Source of the DNA: Solobacterium sp.
Lineage (GTDB): Bacteria > Bacillota_I > Bacilli_A > Erysipelotrichales > Erysipelotrichaceae
Direction of reading: 5' to 3'
NCBI GenBank assembly: GCA_017510405.1
Contig: JAFWNG010000023.1
Location: 62,001-126,000, forward strand
DNA: 64,000 bases
In this document: piece by piece, positions 7,767 to 15,077 of the stretch
How the letters are laid out: each line of letters starts with the position of its first letter
Numbering within the stretch: the stretch's first letter is position 1
Notes under the pieces: model-generated
Seen by the model: the letters and a program-made list of their open reading frames with translations, nothing else
The model's database searches: none
Told to the model about the DNA's origin: nothing
Made by a program: the position numbers and the translations under genes

Positions 7767-9083
7767 ATGGGCGTTCGTCTGAAACTTGTACAGTCTGTAT
7801 ACGGTGTTCTGCACCGTACAGGCAGAGGCGGATCGTTCCCGGGTGTTCTCGGTCTGAAAATGGATCCGCATTTTCTGGAAAAATTTGTCATGCCGCCGAT
7901 CGTCGTGCTGGTGACCGGTACGAACGGCAAAACAACGACATCCAACCTGATCGCAGAATCCCTCCGGGAAGCCGGGCTGAAGACGATCAATAACCGGCGC
8001 GGCGATAATCTGAATGTCGGTATTGCAACACTGCTGGCAGCCCACAGCGACAGCCGTTTCCGCGTACAGGCGGAAGCTGCCGTCATTGAAGTGGATGAAC
8101 TGACTGTATACCGGCAGTTCAAAAACCTGCATCCGACGCATCTTGTCGTTAATAATTTCTTCCGTGACCAGCTGGACCGTGCCGGTGAGATGGAAACGAT
8201 CATCCGCAAGATCCAGGAAGTAACGGAAGACTTTGAAGGACATCTGATCCTGAATGGGGATGATCCGAATGTGCTGCGGATCGCGGATACGGCAAAAAAG
8301 GCAAAGATCCATCTGTTCTCTGTCGGAAAGAATTCCATTTCGTGCGAAACAACAGATGAGGCAAGTGAAGGCAAGTTCTGTCCGCGGTGCGGAAAAGAAC
8401 TGCATTATTCCTATTACCAGTATTCCCATATCGGACGCTTCCTGTGTCCGGATGACGGCTTCGGCCGCATCGAGCCGGATGTTCTGGTAACGGATATCGA
8501 CTTTGACAACAAGACGTTCACGGCGGAAGGCAGGAAGTTCGGTTCGTTCATCAATACGATCTATGCCATTTACAACTGCGCCTGTGTGCTGACCGTGATG
8601 AAAACGCTCGGCCTGGATCCGGAATGTTCCGACCGCGTATTCCGGCACTTTGTGCTGAAAGAAGGAAGAAACGAAGTATTCCATCTGTCGCGTCCGTGCG
8701 TGATCAATCTGGTCAAGAATCCGACCGGTGCCAACGAAGTCATGAAGTATATCGTCAGTGTTCCGGGAGACAAGAATATCTGCATCCTGCTGAATGACAA
8801 CGATCAGGACGGACATGATGTCAGCTGGATCTGGGATGCTCACTTTGAACGTCTGAACACGCCGGAGATCAAAACGATCGTATGCAGCGGCAGACGGGCG
8901 TATGATATGGCGCTGCGGCTGAAATACGAGGGACTGGAAGATCGCATCATCGTCATAGAAGACGCGGAAAAGGCAGTGGAATGGCTGGATCATGCGGAGA
9001 TGCCCAGTCATGTGATCGCAACATATACGGCTCTGCATTCCACCCGTGCGATCCTCAGAAAGGCGGAAAAAGCATGGATGTAA
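7767..9083 (+). CDS. murT: Lipid II isoglutaminyl synthase, Mur-ligase subunit MurT
   Basis: 438 residues. A Mur-ligase ATP-binding domain carries the P-loop GTNGKTTT (51-58) and VIEVDE; the C-terminal DUF1727 region binds GatD. MurT/GatD amidates D-glutamate in lipid II at the cytoplasmic membrane face using glutamine and ATP. The zinc-ribbon insert has CPRC but the second knuckle reads CPDD rather than CPxC, so one zinc ligand seems to be aspartate. The ATG at 7767 has GGGAG ten bases upstream; a GTG at 7761 overlaps the yhaM stop and is too close to that site. gatD overlaps the 3' end by 10 bp. Confidence 0.95.
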   Translation: MGVRLKLVQSVYGVLHRTGRGGSFPGVLGLKMDPHFLEKFVMPPIVVLVTGTNGKTTTSNLIAESLREAGLKTINNRRGDNLNVGIATLLAAHSDSRFRVQAEAAVIEVDELTVYRQFKNLHPTHLVVNNFFRDQLDRAGEMETIIRKIQEVTEDFEGHLILNGDDPNVLRIADTAKKAKIHLFSVGKNSISCETTDEASEGKFCPRCGKELHYSYYQYSHIGRFLCPDDGFGRIEPDVLVTDIDFDNKTFTAEGRKFGSFINTIYAIYNCACVLTVMKTLGLDPECSDRVFRHFVLKEGRNEVFHLSRPCVINLVKNPTGANEVMKYIVSVPGDKNICILLNDNDQDGHDVSWIWDAHFERLNTPEIKTIVCSGRRAYDMALRLKYEGLEDRIIVIEDAEKAVEWLDHAEMPSHVIATYTALHSTRAILRKAEKAWM

Positions 9084-9808
9084 AGATTCTCTGGATGTAT
9101 CACAATCTGATGGATCTGTACGGTGATAAGGGCAATACGGAAGTCCTGCGCTACCGGTGCGAGAAGCGCGGCATTGCCTGCACCGTGGATACATGCACGA
9201 TCGGTGAAGAAAAGGATATCCGTAATTATGATCTGTTCTTTCTCGGCGGCGGCGCGGACCGGGAACAGCAGCTGATCTTTGATGATCTGATCCGCCGGAA
9301 GGATAATATCCGGGCGGCGATGGATGACGGTACGGCATTCCTGCTGATCTGCGGCGGCTACCAGCTGTTCGGACAGTACTATAAGGACCAGGACGGCTCC
9401 GTCATCGACGGCCTTGATTTCTTCGATTACTATACGGAAAGCAGCGACCGGGATCACCGCTGTATCGGCAATATCGCTGTCGAGACCACGATCGACGGAG
9501 AAACGTTCCAGGCAGTCGGTTTTGAGAATCACGGCGGACAGACCCGCAATGTGGCATCGCCGTTTGCGAAAGTCCTGTACGGACACGGGAATACCTATAA
9601 CGACGGCACGGAAGGCTTCCTGAATGACCAGGTGCTGGCAACGTATATGCACGGACCGCTTCTGCCGAAGAATCCGAAGATCGCCGATGCGATCCTGCGC
9701 CGGGCGTTGAGAAAGCGCTTTGGCGAGGTAACGCTGAGCGAACTGGATGACACGCTGGAAAACAGCGCCCGCGATGTCATGCTCAGAAGACTGAAAGTGA
9801 AGAAGTGA
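9074..9808 (+). CDS. gatD: Lipid II isoglutaminyl synthase, glutamine amidotransferase subunit GatD
   Basis: 244 residues, class I glutamine amidotransferase fold without a synthase domain. The nucleophile is Cys93 in LLICGGYQ and the catalytic histidine is His193 in ATYMHGPL, matching the positions known for GatD of staphylococci and pneumococci. It releases ammonia from glutamine and passes it to MurT. The ATG lies within the last codons of murT, ensuring paired synthesis. A strong terminator follows, ending the transcription unit that contains yhaM and murT. Confidence 0.95.
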   Translation: MDVKILWMYHNLMDLYGDKGNTEVLRYRCEKRGIACTVDTCTIGEEKDIRNYDLFFLGGGADREQQLIFDDLIRRKDNIRAAMDDGTAFLLICGGYQLFGQYYKDQDGSVIDGLDFFDYYTESSDRDHRCIGNIAVETTIDGETFQAVGFENHGGQTRNVASPFAKVLYGHGNTYNDGTEGFLNDQVLATYMHGPLLPKNPKIADAILRRALRKRFGEVTLSELDDTLENSARDVMLRRLKVKK

Positions 9809-9817
9809 AACAGTGTG

Positions 9818-9847
9818 AGACAGATCGCTGATCTGTCTTTTCTTTTC
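9818..9847 (+). terminator. Rho-independent terminator after gatD
   Basis: AGACAGATC / GATCTGTCT stem with a GCT loop, followed by TTTCTTTTC. Confidence 0.9.
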
Positions 9848-9854
9848 GGGCATG

Positions 9855-9881
9855 AAAAAAGCACATCGAGGGGATGTGCTT
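9855..9881 (-). terminator. Rho-independent terminator of the hit-nudix operon
   Basis: Read on the minus strand: GCACATC / GATGTGC stem followed by six T. The stem begins at the stop codon of the Nudix gene. Confidence 0.88.
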
Positions 9882-10383
9882 ACATGCGGTAGATCCGGGT
9901 GTTGACCGTGCAGATGATCTTCTTCCGGCGGAAGTATTCTTCCAGAATATCCTGGTGGGTGCGGACGATGGAATAGTTGCGCAGATCATTGAAGGGGACC
10001 CAGCGCAGCTCCAGACTTTCTTCGCCGCATTTTGTTTCGGGGATCGCAAACAGTTCCGTGTAATAGGCAAGATGGATAACGCGGTAGATATTTCCTTCCA
10101 GGTAGGAGACGATCCGGCCGGGATCGTCAAACATATGCAGTTCATGAAGCTGGGATTCCTTCAGACGGATCCCGGTCTCCTGTTCTGTACGGCGCAGAGC
10201 GCATGTCAGGAAGTTTTCATCGTTATGGATATTGCCGGATACGATACCCCACTGGAAGTTGTCCTTGCGGTGTTCCAGCAGGACTTTTCCGTCGCACACG
10301 ATGACATTGGCGGCACTGAAGCGGGGCGGATTGTTCGGCTCCGGTGCAAACGGATCGTGCAGATAATAGAGAGCCGTCGGCAT
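9880..10383 (-). CDS. Nudix hydrolase-like protein
   Basis: 167 residues with the overall Nudix fold: FSAANVIVCDGKVLLEHR, then the Nudix box region at about 50-72. The box is degenerate. The glycine, the E after five residues and the ETGI end are present, but the central REUxEE reads RRTEQE, so two glutamates including a usual metal ligand are replaced. Nudix enzymes hydrolyse nucleoside diphosphates linked to another group; this one may have weak, altered or no activity. It is translated one base after the HIT gene, so the two form an operon. Confidence 0.78.
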   Translation of the reverse strand: MPTALYYLHDPFAPEPNNPPRFSAANVIVCDGKVLLEHRKDNFQWGIVSGNIHNDENFLTCALRRTEQETGIRLKESQLHELHMFDDPGRIVSYLEGNIYRVIHLAYYTELFAIPETKCGEESLELRWVPFNDLRNYSIVRTHQDILEEYFRRKKIICTVNTRIYRM

Positions 10384-10384
10384 A

Positions 10385-10783
10385 TCAGTCCTCCTTCAGG
10401 AGTGCGCACACAGCTTCGAGATCCTGCTTTTCGGAAGGATTGAACTCGATCGTGATCGCATCATTCGAGGAATAACGCGGAATGATATGGAAATGCAGAT
10501 GCTCAACTGTCTGTCCGGCTGCCTCGCCGCAGTTTGTCAGAACGTTGACGCCGGCAGCGCCGGTACGCTCAACGATCCGCTTTGCCAGCATCTTTGCGGT
10601 TCTGATGCAGGCTTCGGCAGTTTCATCGTCCGCTTCGAGAATGTTGCGGACATGCTTTTTCGGCATGACAAGAGTATGTCCTTTTGTGACCTGAGAGATG
10701 TCCAGGATGGCAAGTACGTCCTGATCTTCGTATACGACAGCAGACGGGATCTCATGATTGATGATCTTGCAGAAAATACACAT
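10385..10783 (-). CDS. HIT family nucleotide-binding hydrolase (Hit/HinT-like)
   Basis: 132 residues, full length for the family. The HIT triad HLHFHI places histidines at 95, 97 and 99, the last being near the nucleophile. CIFC at the N-terminus and His44 look like the zinc site of many bacterial HIT proteins. These enzymes hydrolyse phosphoramidates or adenylyl conjugates such as AMP-lysine and act as cytoplasmic housekeeping proteins. First gene of a two-gene operon with the Nudix protein. Confidence 0.92.
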   Translation of the reverse strand: MCIFCKIINHEIPSAVVYEDQDVLAILDISQVTKGHTLVMPKKHVRNILEADDETAEACIRTAKMLAKRIVERTGAAGVNVLTNCGEAAGQTVEHLHFHIIPRYSSNDAITIEFNPSEKQDLEAVCALLKED

Positions 10784-10837
10784 AATAATTACCTCTTTCT
10801 GTATTTTACCATGTTTGAAGCATTACCGGTACAGGAC

Positions 10838-11905
10838 TCAGCCCGGGAGTTCTCCGTTTGGATCGGGAGTCGGAAGGAGTGAAGGGTCGATTGTCGGAAC
10901 CGGTGTCGGTTCCGGCGTCGGTTCCGGCGTCGGTTCGAGGGTCGGCTCAGGTGTCGGCTCAGGTGTCGGCTCCGGAGTAGGCTCAGGTGTTGGCTCCGGA
11001 GTGGGCTCCGGTGTAGGTTCGGGTGTAGGTTCCGGCGTGGGTTCCGGTTCTTTTGTACAGATCAGTGTGTAGACAACGACTTCCGCCGGGGCACAGAAAC
11101 GGACATCTGCGACGGTAGTGCCGGTGCCGTTCGTTACATCGCATGTAAAGGAATCCTTTACGATATGCTTGCCGCGCAGGTAATCGGTTGCCAGCGGCGG
11201 CGTGTAGTAGGAACCGATCCAGTAATAGACCTGTCCGCCGTGACTGTGTCCGGCGATGTAGTAATCTGTCAGGTCAGCCGGTACTTCCGATGCGGTATCC
11301 GGTGTATGGCAGACAGTGAGTACATAGGTGTCGCGCGATACTTCCGAGTAGGCGTTGTCAATATTGCGTGAACCGTTCAGTCCGTTGTCGATGCCGACCA
11401 GCGTGATCGACTGGGATCCGCCGTTCCGCAGCGTGATGGAGCGGTTGTTCAGTTCCTCAAAATCAGCGAAATTGAGTACGAAGCGTACGGCAGAAATCAT
11501 CGAGTCATCCTTGCGGTCAAAATCGCCCATTACCGCGAACTTGCCGAGGGGAGCTTTGATGCGCTGCAGTTCGATGGCCAGAAAAGCGTTGTCCTCCGTG
11601 GATGAGGAGGCAGCGTAGTCGTACAGGTCGCCGCCGAAGATAACGACGTCGGGGGACAGACCGTTGATGCGGTCCACCAGCTTTCGGACGCGTCTCTGAT
11701 CCACAAATGTGCCGTAGTCCAGATCACTGAAAAACAGTATGTTGACGTGGTCGAGCTGTTCCGGGATCCGGTCGGAGGCCAGGGTCTCAAACCGGGCGGT
11801 ATAGCGCTGGGGTGATATATAACAGGCATTGAACCAGGTAAAGCCGAATGCCATCAGTATCGCAGCCAGGATCACGATGATCCATAGTTTGACGGTATTT
11901 TTCAA
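10838..11905 (-). CDS. Membrane-anchored calcineurin-like metallophosphoesterase with a Pro-Glu-Pro-Thr tail
   Basis: 355 residues. Residues 7-27 form one membrane helix that puts the rest outside the cell. The phosphoesterase motifs follow: FSDLDYG (~59-65), GGDLYD (91-96), GDFDR (127-131), CH at 200 and GHSHGG (219-224). The tail (285-348) is almost entirely EPTP repeats and ends shortly after, with no sorting signal or second domain. Related enzymes (YkuE/YaeI-like) cleave phosphodiesters, but the substrate here is unknown. The start is TTG at 11905, supported by AGGAGG eight bases upstream on the minus strand. Confidence 0.85.
   Translation of the reverse strand: MKNTVKLWIIVILAAILMAFGFTWFNACYISPQRYTARFETLASDRIPEQLDHVNILFFSDLDYGTFVDQRRVRKLVDRINGLSPDVVIFGGDLYDYAASSSTEDNAFLAIELQRIKAPLGKFAVMGDFDRKDDSMISAVRFVLNFADFEELNNRSITLRNGGSQSITLVGIDNGLNGSRNIDNAYSEVSRDTYVLTVCHTPDTASEVPADLTDYYIAGHSHGGQVYYWIGSYYTPPLATDYLRGKHIVKDSFTCDVTNGTGTTVADVRFCAPAEVVVYTLICTKEPEPTPEPTPEPTPEPTPEPTPEPTPEPTPEPTPEPTLEPTPEPTPEPTPVPTIDPSLLPTPDPNGELPG
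10862..11053 (-). repeat. EPTP-coding tandem repeat
   Basis: Imperfect 12-bp tandem repeat encoding (Glu-Pro-Thr-Pro)n, with one LEPT and one VPT variant near the 3' end. Such tails are extended, cross the cell wall, and vary in copy number by slippage. Confidence 0.9.
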
Positions 11906-11960
11906 AGGAGTTCCTCCTGCTTTCCATATATCATACCATAAACCTGGGGGTCGGATATGT

Positions 11961-11966
11961 TACAAT
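11961..11966 (+). promoter_or_regulatory. Candidate -10 box for the HAD-like gene
   Basis: TACAAT 18 bp before the ATG at 11985. A TATGAT-type -10 with extended TG lies on the minus strand in the same 80-bp interval for the divergent phosphoesterase gene, so the two promoters nearly overlap. Confidence 0.45.
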
Positions 11967-11984
11967 AAGTCCGGGTGATTGCGT

Positions 11985-12752
11985 ATGATGAATAAATGTT
12001 ACATTGTTTCTCTCGAGACACTTCTGGGCGGATCCCGGAACGATCATGACGGAGCTGCGGTATGGCTGGATGCCATGCGGCGCAGTGATATCCCGTTTCT
12101 TCTTCTCAGCGAACAGAGCGGAAGACTGCGTGACCAGCTCGTCGACCTGGTAAAAGAAGCCGGCATCGGCACCGTGTACGCTTCTGAGATCTATACCGGC
12201 GCCATGGCTGCCGTGGACTGGATCCTGCGCACATATCCGGCGCATAAAAGAGCAGTGGCGATCGGCGGAAAGGGACTGCACGAAGCCCTGAAACTCGGAG
12301 AGTTTACGACGGACCACAGAAATCCGAACTGGCTGATCATGGGAATGCACCGGAACATGTCATACCTGGATTATTCCTATGCACTGCAGAGTATCTTCCA
12401 CGGGGCACAGCTGGTGTCCGTGGACAACCGCATGACGCAGCGGTACGAAGGCCTTGACATGATCGGCAACGGCGCAGTCATCAAGATGATGGAAGCGGCT
12501 TCCGGACAGAAGGCACTGTCTTTCGGCCGCGGCAGCGAAGAACTGTATAAACAGGCGCTGCAGTATCTTGACCTGAATGAAGCGCGTGTCGTAGTGGTCG
12601 GGGATGACTTCGAGCGGGACATTGTTCCTGCCAATGCGCTCGGCATCGAGACCGTACTGATCACGCGCGGGGAAAGTATCATGAATATGGGAATCACCAA
12701 CGAATCCCATCCGGACTATATCGTGGAAGACTTCTACGGTCTTTCAAAGTGA
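11985..12752 (+). CDS. HAD-superfamily (NagD/type IIA-like) protein lacking the catalytic aspartate
   Basis: 255 residues with HAD type IIA layout: N-terminal Rossmann part, cap, and the C-terminal acidic motif VVVGDDFERDI near residue 205. The usual nucleophile motif DxDGT reads S9-L10-E11-T-L, so the aspartate that forms the phospho-enzyme is serine and the second aspartate is glutamate. Family members dephosphorylate sugar or nucleotide phosphates, but this protein probably cannot by the standard route. It may bind a ligand or regulate. The reading frame is otherwise intact. Its 3' end overlaps the convergent amidotransferase gene by 9 bp. Confidence 0.75.
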   Translation: MMNKCYIVSLETLLGGSRNDHDGAAVWLDAMRRSDIPFLLLSEQSGRLRDQLVDLVKEAGIGTVYASEIYTGAMAAVDWILRTYPAHKRAVAIGGKGLHEALKLGEFTTDHRNPNWLIMGMHRNMSYLDYSYALQSIFHGAQLVSVDNRMTQRYEGLDMIGNGAVIKMMEAASGQKALSFGRGSEELYKQALQYLDLNEARVVVVGDDFERDIVPANALGIETVLITRGESIMNMGITNESHPDYIVEDFYGLSK

Positions 12753-13448
12753 GCACTGCTTCACGAATTCCTCAACGATGCGGCGGTGCTTCGGATCGCT
12801 GACAAGGCGCTCCGGGTGCCACTGGACTGCGGTCACGCAGTCTTTTTCTATGCCTTCACTGATGCCGTCGTCGCTGACAGCGGAAAGGACGAAGCCGTCC
12901 GGTACGCCGGTGAATCCCTGGTGATGGAATGTATTGACCGGATAGGTGTCGCCGAAAATGGAATGCAGGCGGGTGCCCGGTACAAAAGTGCATGTATGAG
13001 CGGTCTCCGAAGAACTGAGCGGCGAATCGAAGCGGCGCTGGTTGTGCTCGTGATAGAGGCCGACGGACGGAATGTCCTGGATTAGCTTCATTCCTTCGGC
13101 AGCGGCGATCACCTGGAAGCCGCGGCAGATGCCGAGGATGGGCTTGCCGGCTTTGCGGAAGGCTTCATACAGCATGAAGTCGCTTTCCTCGAGGTCCTCG
13201 TCCACAAGTTCGCTGTGGGTATTCGGTTCGCCGTATCTGGCCGGATCGACATCGTCGCCGCCGGTGATCAGCAGGCCGTCTGCCGTTTCCGCAAGCATTT
13301 CTGCTTCTTCCCGGGATGCCGCCATGCCGAGCAGAGGCATTCCGCCGCCGGCGCGTACATAGTCAAAATAGGAATCGTTGTCCGCCAGGACACGGGAATA
13401 AAAGTGTACATGACCGCGTGCGGTCAGCAGAATGACAGGTTTTTTCAT
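12744..13448 (-). CDS. Class I glutamine amidotransferase-like protein, peptidase C26 (PuuD-like)
   Basis: 234 residues. The gamma-glutamyl hydrolase fold shows the nucleophile elbow GICRGFQ with Cys108, ITGGDDVDP, and QWHPE with the catalytic histidine near 212. PuuD-type enzymes cleave gamma-glutamyl-GABA and related gamma-glutamyl amides in the cytoplasm. No polyamine genes are nearby, so the natural substrate is open. It is divergent from the yfbR-like gene and convergent with the HAD-like gene. A TATAAT (minus strand, 13472-13477) lies 24 bp before its start. Confidence 0.85.
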   Translation of the reverse strand: MKKPVILLTARGHVHFYSRVLADNDSYFDYVRAGGGMPLLGMAASREEAEMLAETADGLLITGGDDVDPARYGEPNTHSELVDEDLEESDFMLYEAFRKAGKPILGICRGFQVIAAAEGMKLIQDIPSVGLYHEHNQRRFDSPLSSSETAHTCTFVPGTRLHSIFGDTYPVNTFHHQGFTGVPDGFVLSAVSDDGISEGIEKDCVTAVQWHPERLVSDPKHRRIVEEFVKQCSL

Positions 13449-13496
13449 AGGTGTTTCTCCAATATGGATACATTATATACCGGACAGTGAAAGTGA

Positions 13497-13526
13497 TTGC
13501 TGATTTTTTCCAATATCTGATACGAT
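13497..13526 (+). promoter_or_regulatory. Promoter of yfbR-PAP2
   Basis: TTGCTG, 18-bp spacer, TACGAT with extended TGa. AGGAGG follows at 13540, before the ATG at 13551. Confidence 0.6.
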
Positions 13527-13550
13527 AGTAGTAGTTCCAGGAGGACAGCT

Positions 13551-14159
13551 ATGGATCAGCATCATTTTTTTGCGGTCGTATCGCGAATGAAATATATTGA
13601 ACGATGGGCGCTGATGCGGAACTCCCGCAATGAGAACCTGAGCGAGCATTCGCTGGAAGTAGCCATGATCGCCCATGCTCTGTGCGTCATCGGCAATATC
13701 CGCTACGGAAAGCATCTCAATGCGGAACAGGCAGCGGTCATTGCTCTGTACCATGATTCCGGAGAGATCATTACCGGTGATATGCCGACGCCTGTCAAAT
13801 ATTTCAGCGAACGTCTCTACGATGCGTACAAACAGGTCGAAAGCGGGGCGGAAGAACGACTTCTGAAGCAGTTGCCGGACGATCTGAGAGAGTATTACCG
13901 GGATTACATTTCTTCCGCGGCAGAGCTGCACAATGCCCTGTATCCCTATGTGAAGGCAGCTGATAAGCTGTCGGCGCTGATCAAGTGCGTGGAAGAGGAG
14001 AGCGCCGGAAATACCGAATTCAAAACGGCATACCGGACGACCCTGACGTCACTGGAAGTCATGGCGGAGAAGATGCCGGAAGTAAGAGATTTCATGGATG
14101 AGTTCCTGCCGTCCTACGGAAAGACCCTGGACGAACTGCTGGATCCGGAAGGAGAATAA
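13551..14159 (+). CDS. yfbR: 5'-deoxynucleotidase YfbR-like (HD domain)
   Basis: 202 residues, the same length as E. coli YfbR and alignable throughout. It has RMKYIERWALMRNSR, then ENLSEHSLEVAM with His33, and YHDSGEIITGDMPTPVKYF with His68-Asp69 as the metal-binding HD pair. YfbR removes the 5'-phosphate from deoxyribonucleoside monophosphates in the cytoplasm, trimming nucleotide pools. A PAP2 gene follows 4 bp after its stop and shares the promoter. Confidence 0.92.
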   Translation: MDQHHFFAVVSRMKYIERWALMRNSRNENLSEHSLEVAMIAHALCVIGNIRYGKHLNAEQAAVIALYHDSGEIITGDMPTPVKYFSERLYDAYKQVESGAEERLLKQLPDDLREYYRDYISSAAELHNALYPYVKAADKLSALIKCVEEESAGNTEFKTAYRTTLTSLEVMAEKMPEVRDFMDEFLPSYGKTLDELLDPEGE

Positions 14160-14163
14160 AGAA

Positions 14164-14820
14164 ATGAAAAAGAATACGATCCTGTCGGCAGCCGTATGCG
14201 CGCTGCTGTTTATCCTGCTGACGATCGCCCTGAAAGCAGTGGATGTACAGGCGATCGGACCGGAAAACTCAAGTGTCGGATTTGCCGGCCTGAACGGGGC
14301 GGTCCACGACCTCTGGCCGGAAAGCGGTTTCTGGCACGGGATCACGACGGCGACCGGTCTGTTTGCGATACTGATCATGGTACTGTTTGCGGCGGTCGGC
14401 GCCTGGGAACTGTATGCCCGTAAGAGCATCCTGAAAGTGGATCGGGAGATCCTGGCCATGGGCGTGCTGTATGTCTGCGTCATCCTGCTGTATGTACTGT
14501 TTGACAAGGCAGTGGTCAACTACCGGCCGGTGCTGGAAGACGGTCAGCTGGAATCTTCGTTCCCGTCTACGCATGCGCTGCTGGCATCGGCTGTATTCGG
14601 CAGCACCATCGTTCTGGCGCAGAGCATCGTAACGCGGAAAACGACGCAGAAAGCCATCGTATACGCATCCCTGGTACTGATGGTCATTACGGTATTCGGA
14701 AGACTGCTGTCCGGTCTGCACTGGTTTACGGATATCCTCGGCGGCGTACTTGCAGGACTGGCGCTGACATTTGCGTACAAAGCGTATCTTGAGTATCTGG
14801 CAGAGCATAAGGCATCCTGA
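14164..14820 (+). CDS. PAP2 family membrane phosphatase
   Basis: 218 residues with five or six membrane helices. The three phosphatase signatures are present: K-x5-RP (KAVVNYRP), PSTH (SSFPSTHALLAS) and GR-x5-H-x3-D (GRLLSGLHWFTD). Such enzymes dephosphorylate lipid phosphates such as phosphatidic acid, phosphatidylglycerol phosphate or undecaprenyl pyrophosphate at the outer membrane face. The substrate cannot be told from sequence. The start has GGAAGGAGA just upstream. Same operon as yfbR. Confidence 0.88.
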   Translation: MKKNTILSAAVCALLFILLTIALKAVDVQAIGPENSSVGFAGLNGAVHDLWPESGFWHGITTATGLFAILIMVLFAAVGAWELYARKSILKVDREILAMGVLYVCVILLYVLFDKAVVNYRPVLEDGQLESSFPSTHALLASAVFGSTIVLAQSIVTRKTTQKAIVYASLVLMVITVFGRLLSGLHWFTDILGGVLAGLALTFAYKAYLEYLAEHKAS

Positions 14821-14826
14821 TTATCG

Positions 14827-14855
14827 TTGCAGTTTTGCTGTGTGCCTGCTATGAT
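14827..14855 (+). promoter_or_regulatory. Promoter of the leuS T-box leader
   Basis: TTGCAG, 17-bp spacer, TATGAT preceded by TGc (extended -10). Confidence 0.75.
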
Positions 14856-14861
14856 ATTCGT

Positions 14862-15064
14862 GTTGTGTTGAAAAAGAATATTAGTCAGTAAAGCCGGCAC
14901 AGAGAGACGGAAGAATGATGAGATCCGGAGCGGCAGACCTGATGAACTCACCTTTGGAGCAGCCGCAGTCACAGCGTTATCGTGAACAAGAGTGTGCAGC
15001 GTAAGCTGTGAACTAAGGTGGTACCGCGTGAATCACGTCCTTAGAGATAAGGACGTTTTATTTT
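14862..15064 (+). ncRNA. T-box riboswitch upstream of leuS
   Basis: The conserved T-box sequence AAGGTGGTACCGCG is at 15015-15028, followed by a terminator stem CGTCCTTA / TAAGGACG (15036-15055) and a T-rich run. The Stem I region includes the AGAGAGACGG segment. T-box leaders sense uncharged tRNA, and the downstream gene makes this a tRNA-Leu sensor. The specifier codon is CTG (14939-14941) or CTC (14948-14950). I favour CTG because of its placement before GAACTCACC, but folding is needed to settle it. Confidence 0.93.
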
Positions 15065-15077
15065 GAAGGAGCAGAAT

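Noticed and set aside
10862-11053. CRISPR-like periodic repeat
   Set aside because: Twelve-base units without spacers that encode EPTP in frame; it is coding.
10758-11072. Glycine-valine-serine repeat frame on the plus strand
   Set aside because: It is the complement of the EPTP repeat of the phosphoesterase, not an independent low-complexity gene.
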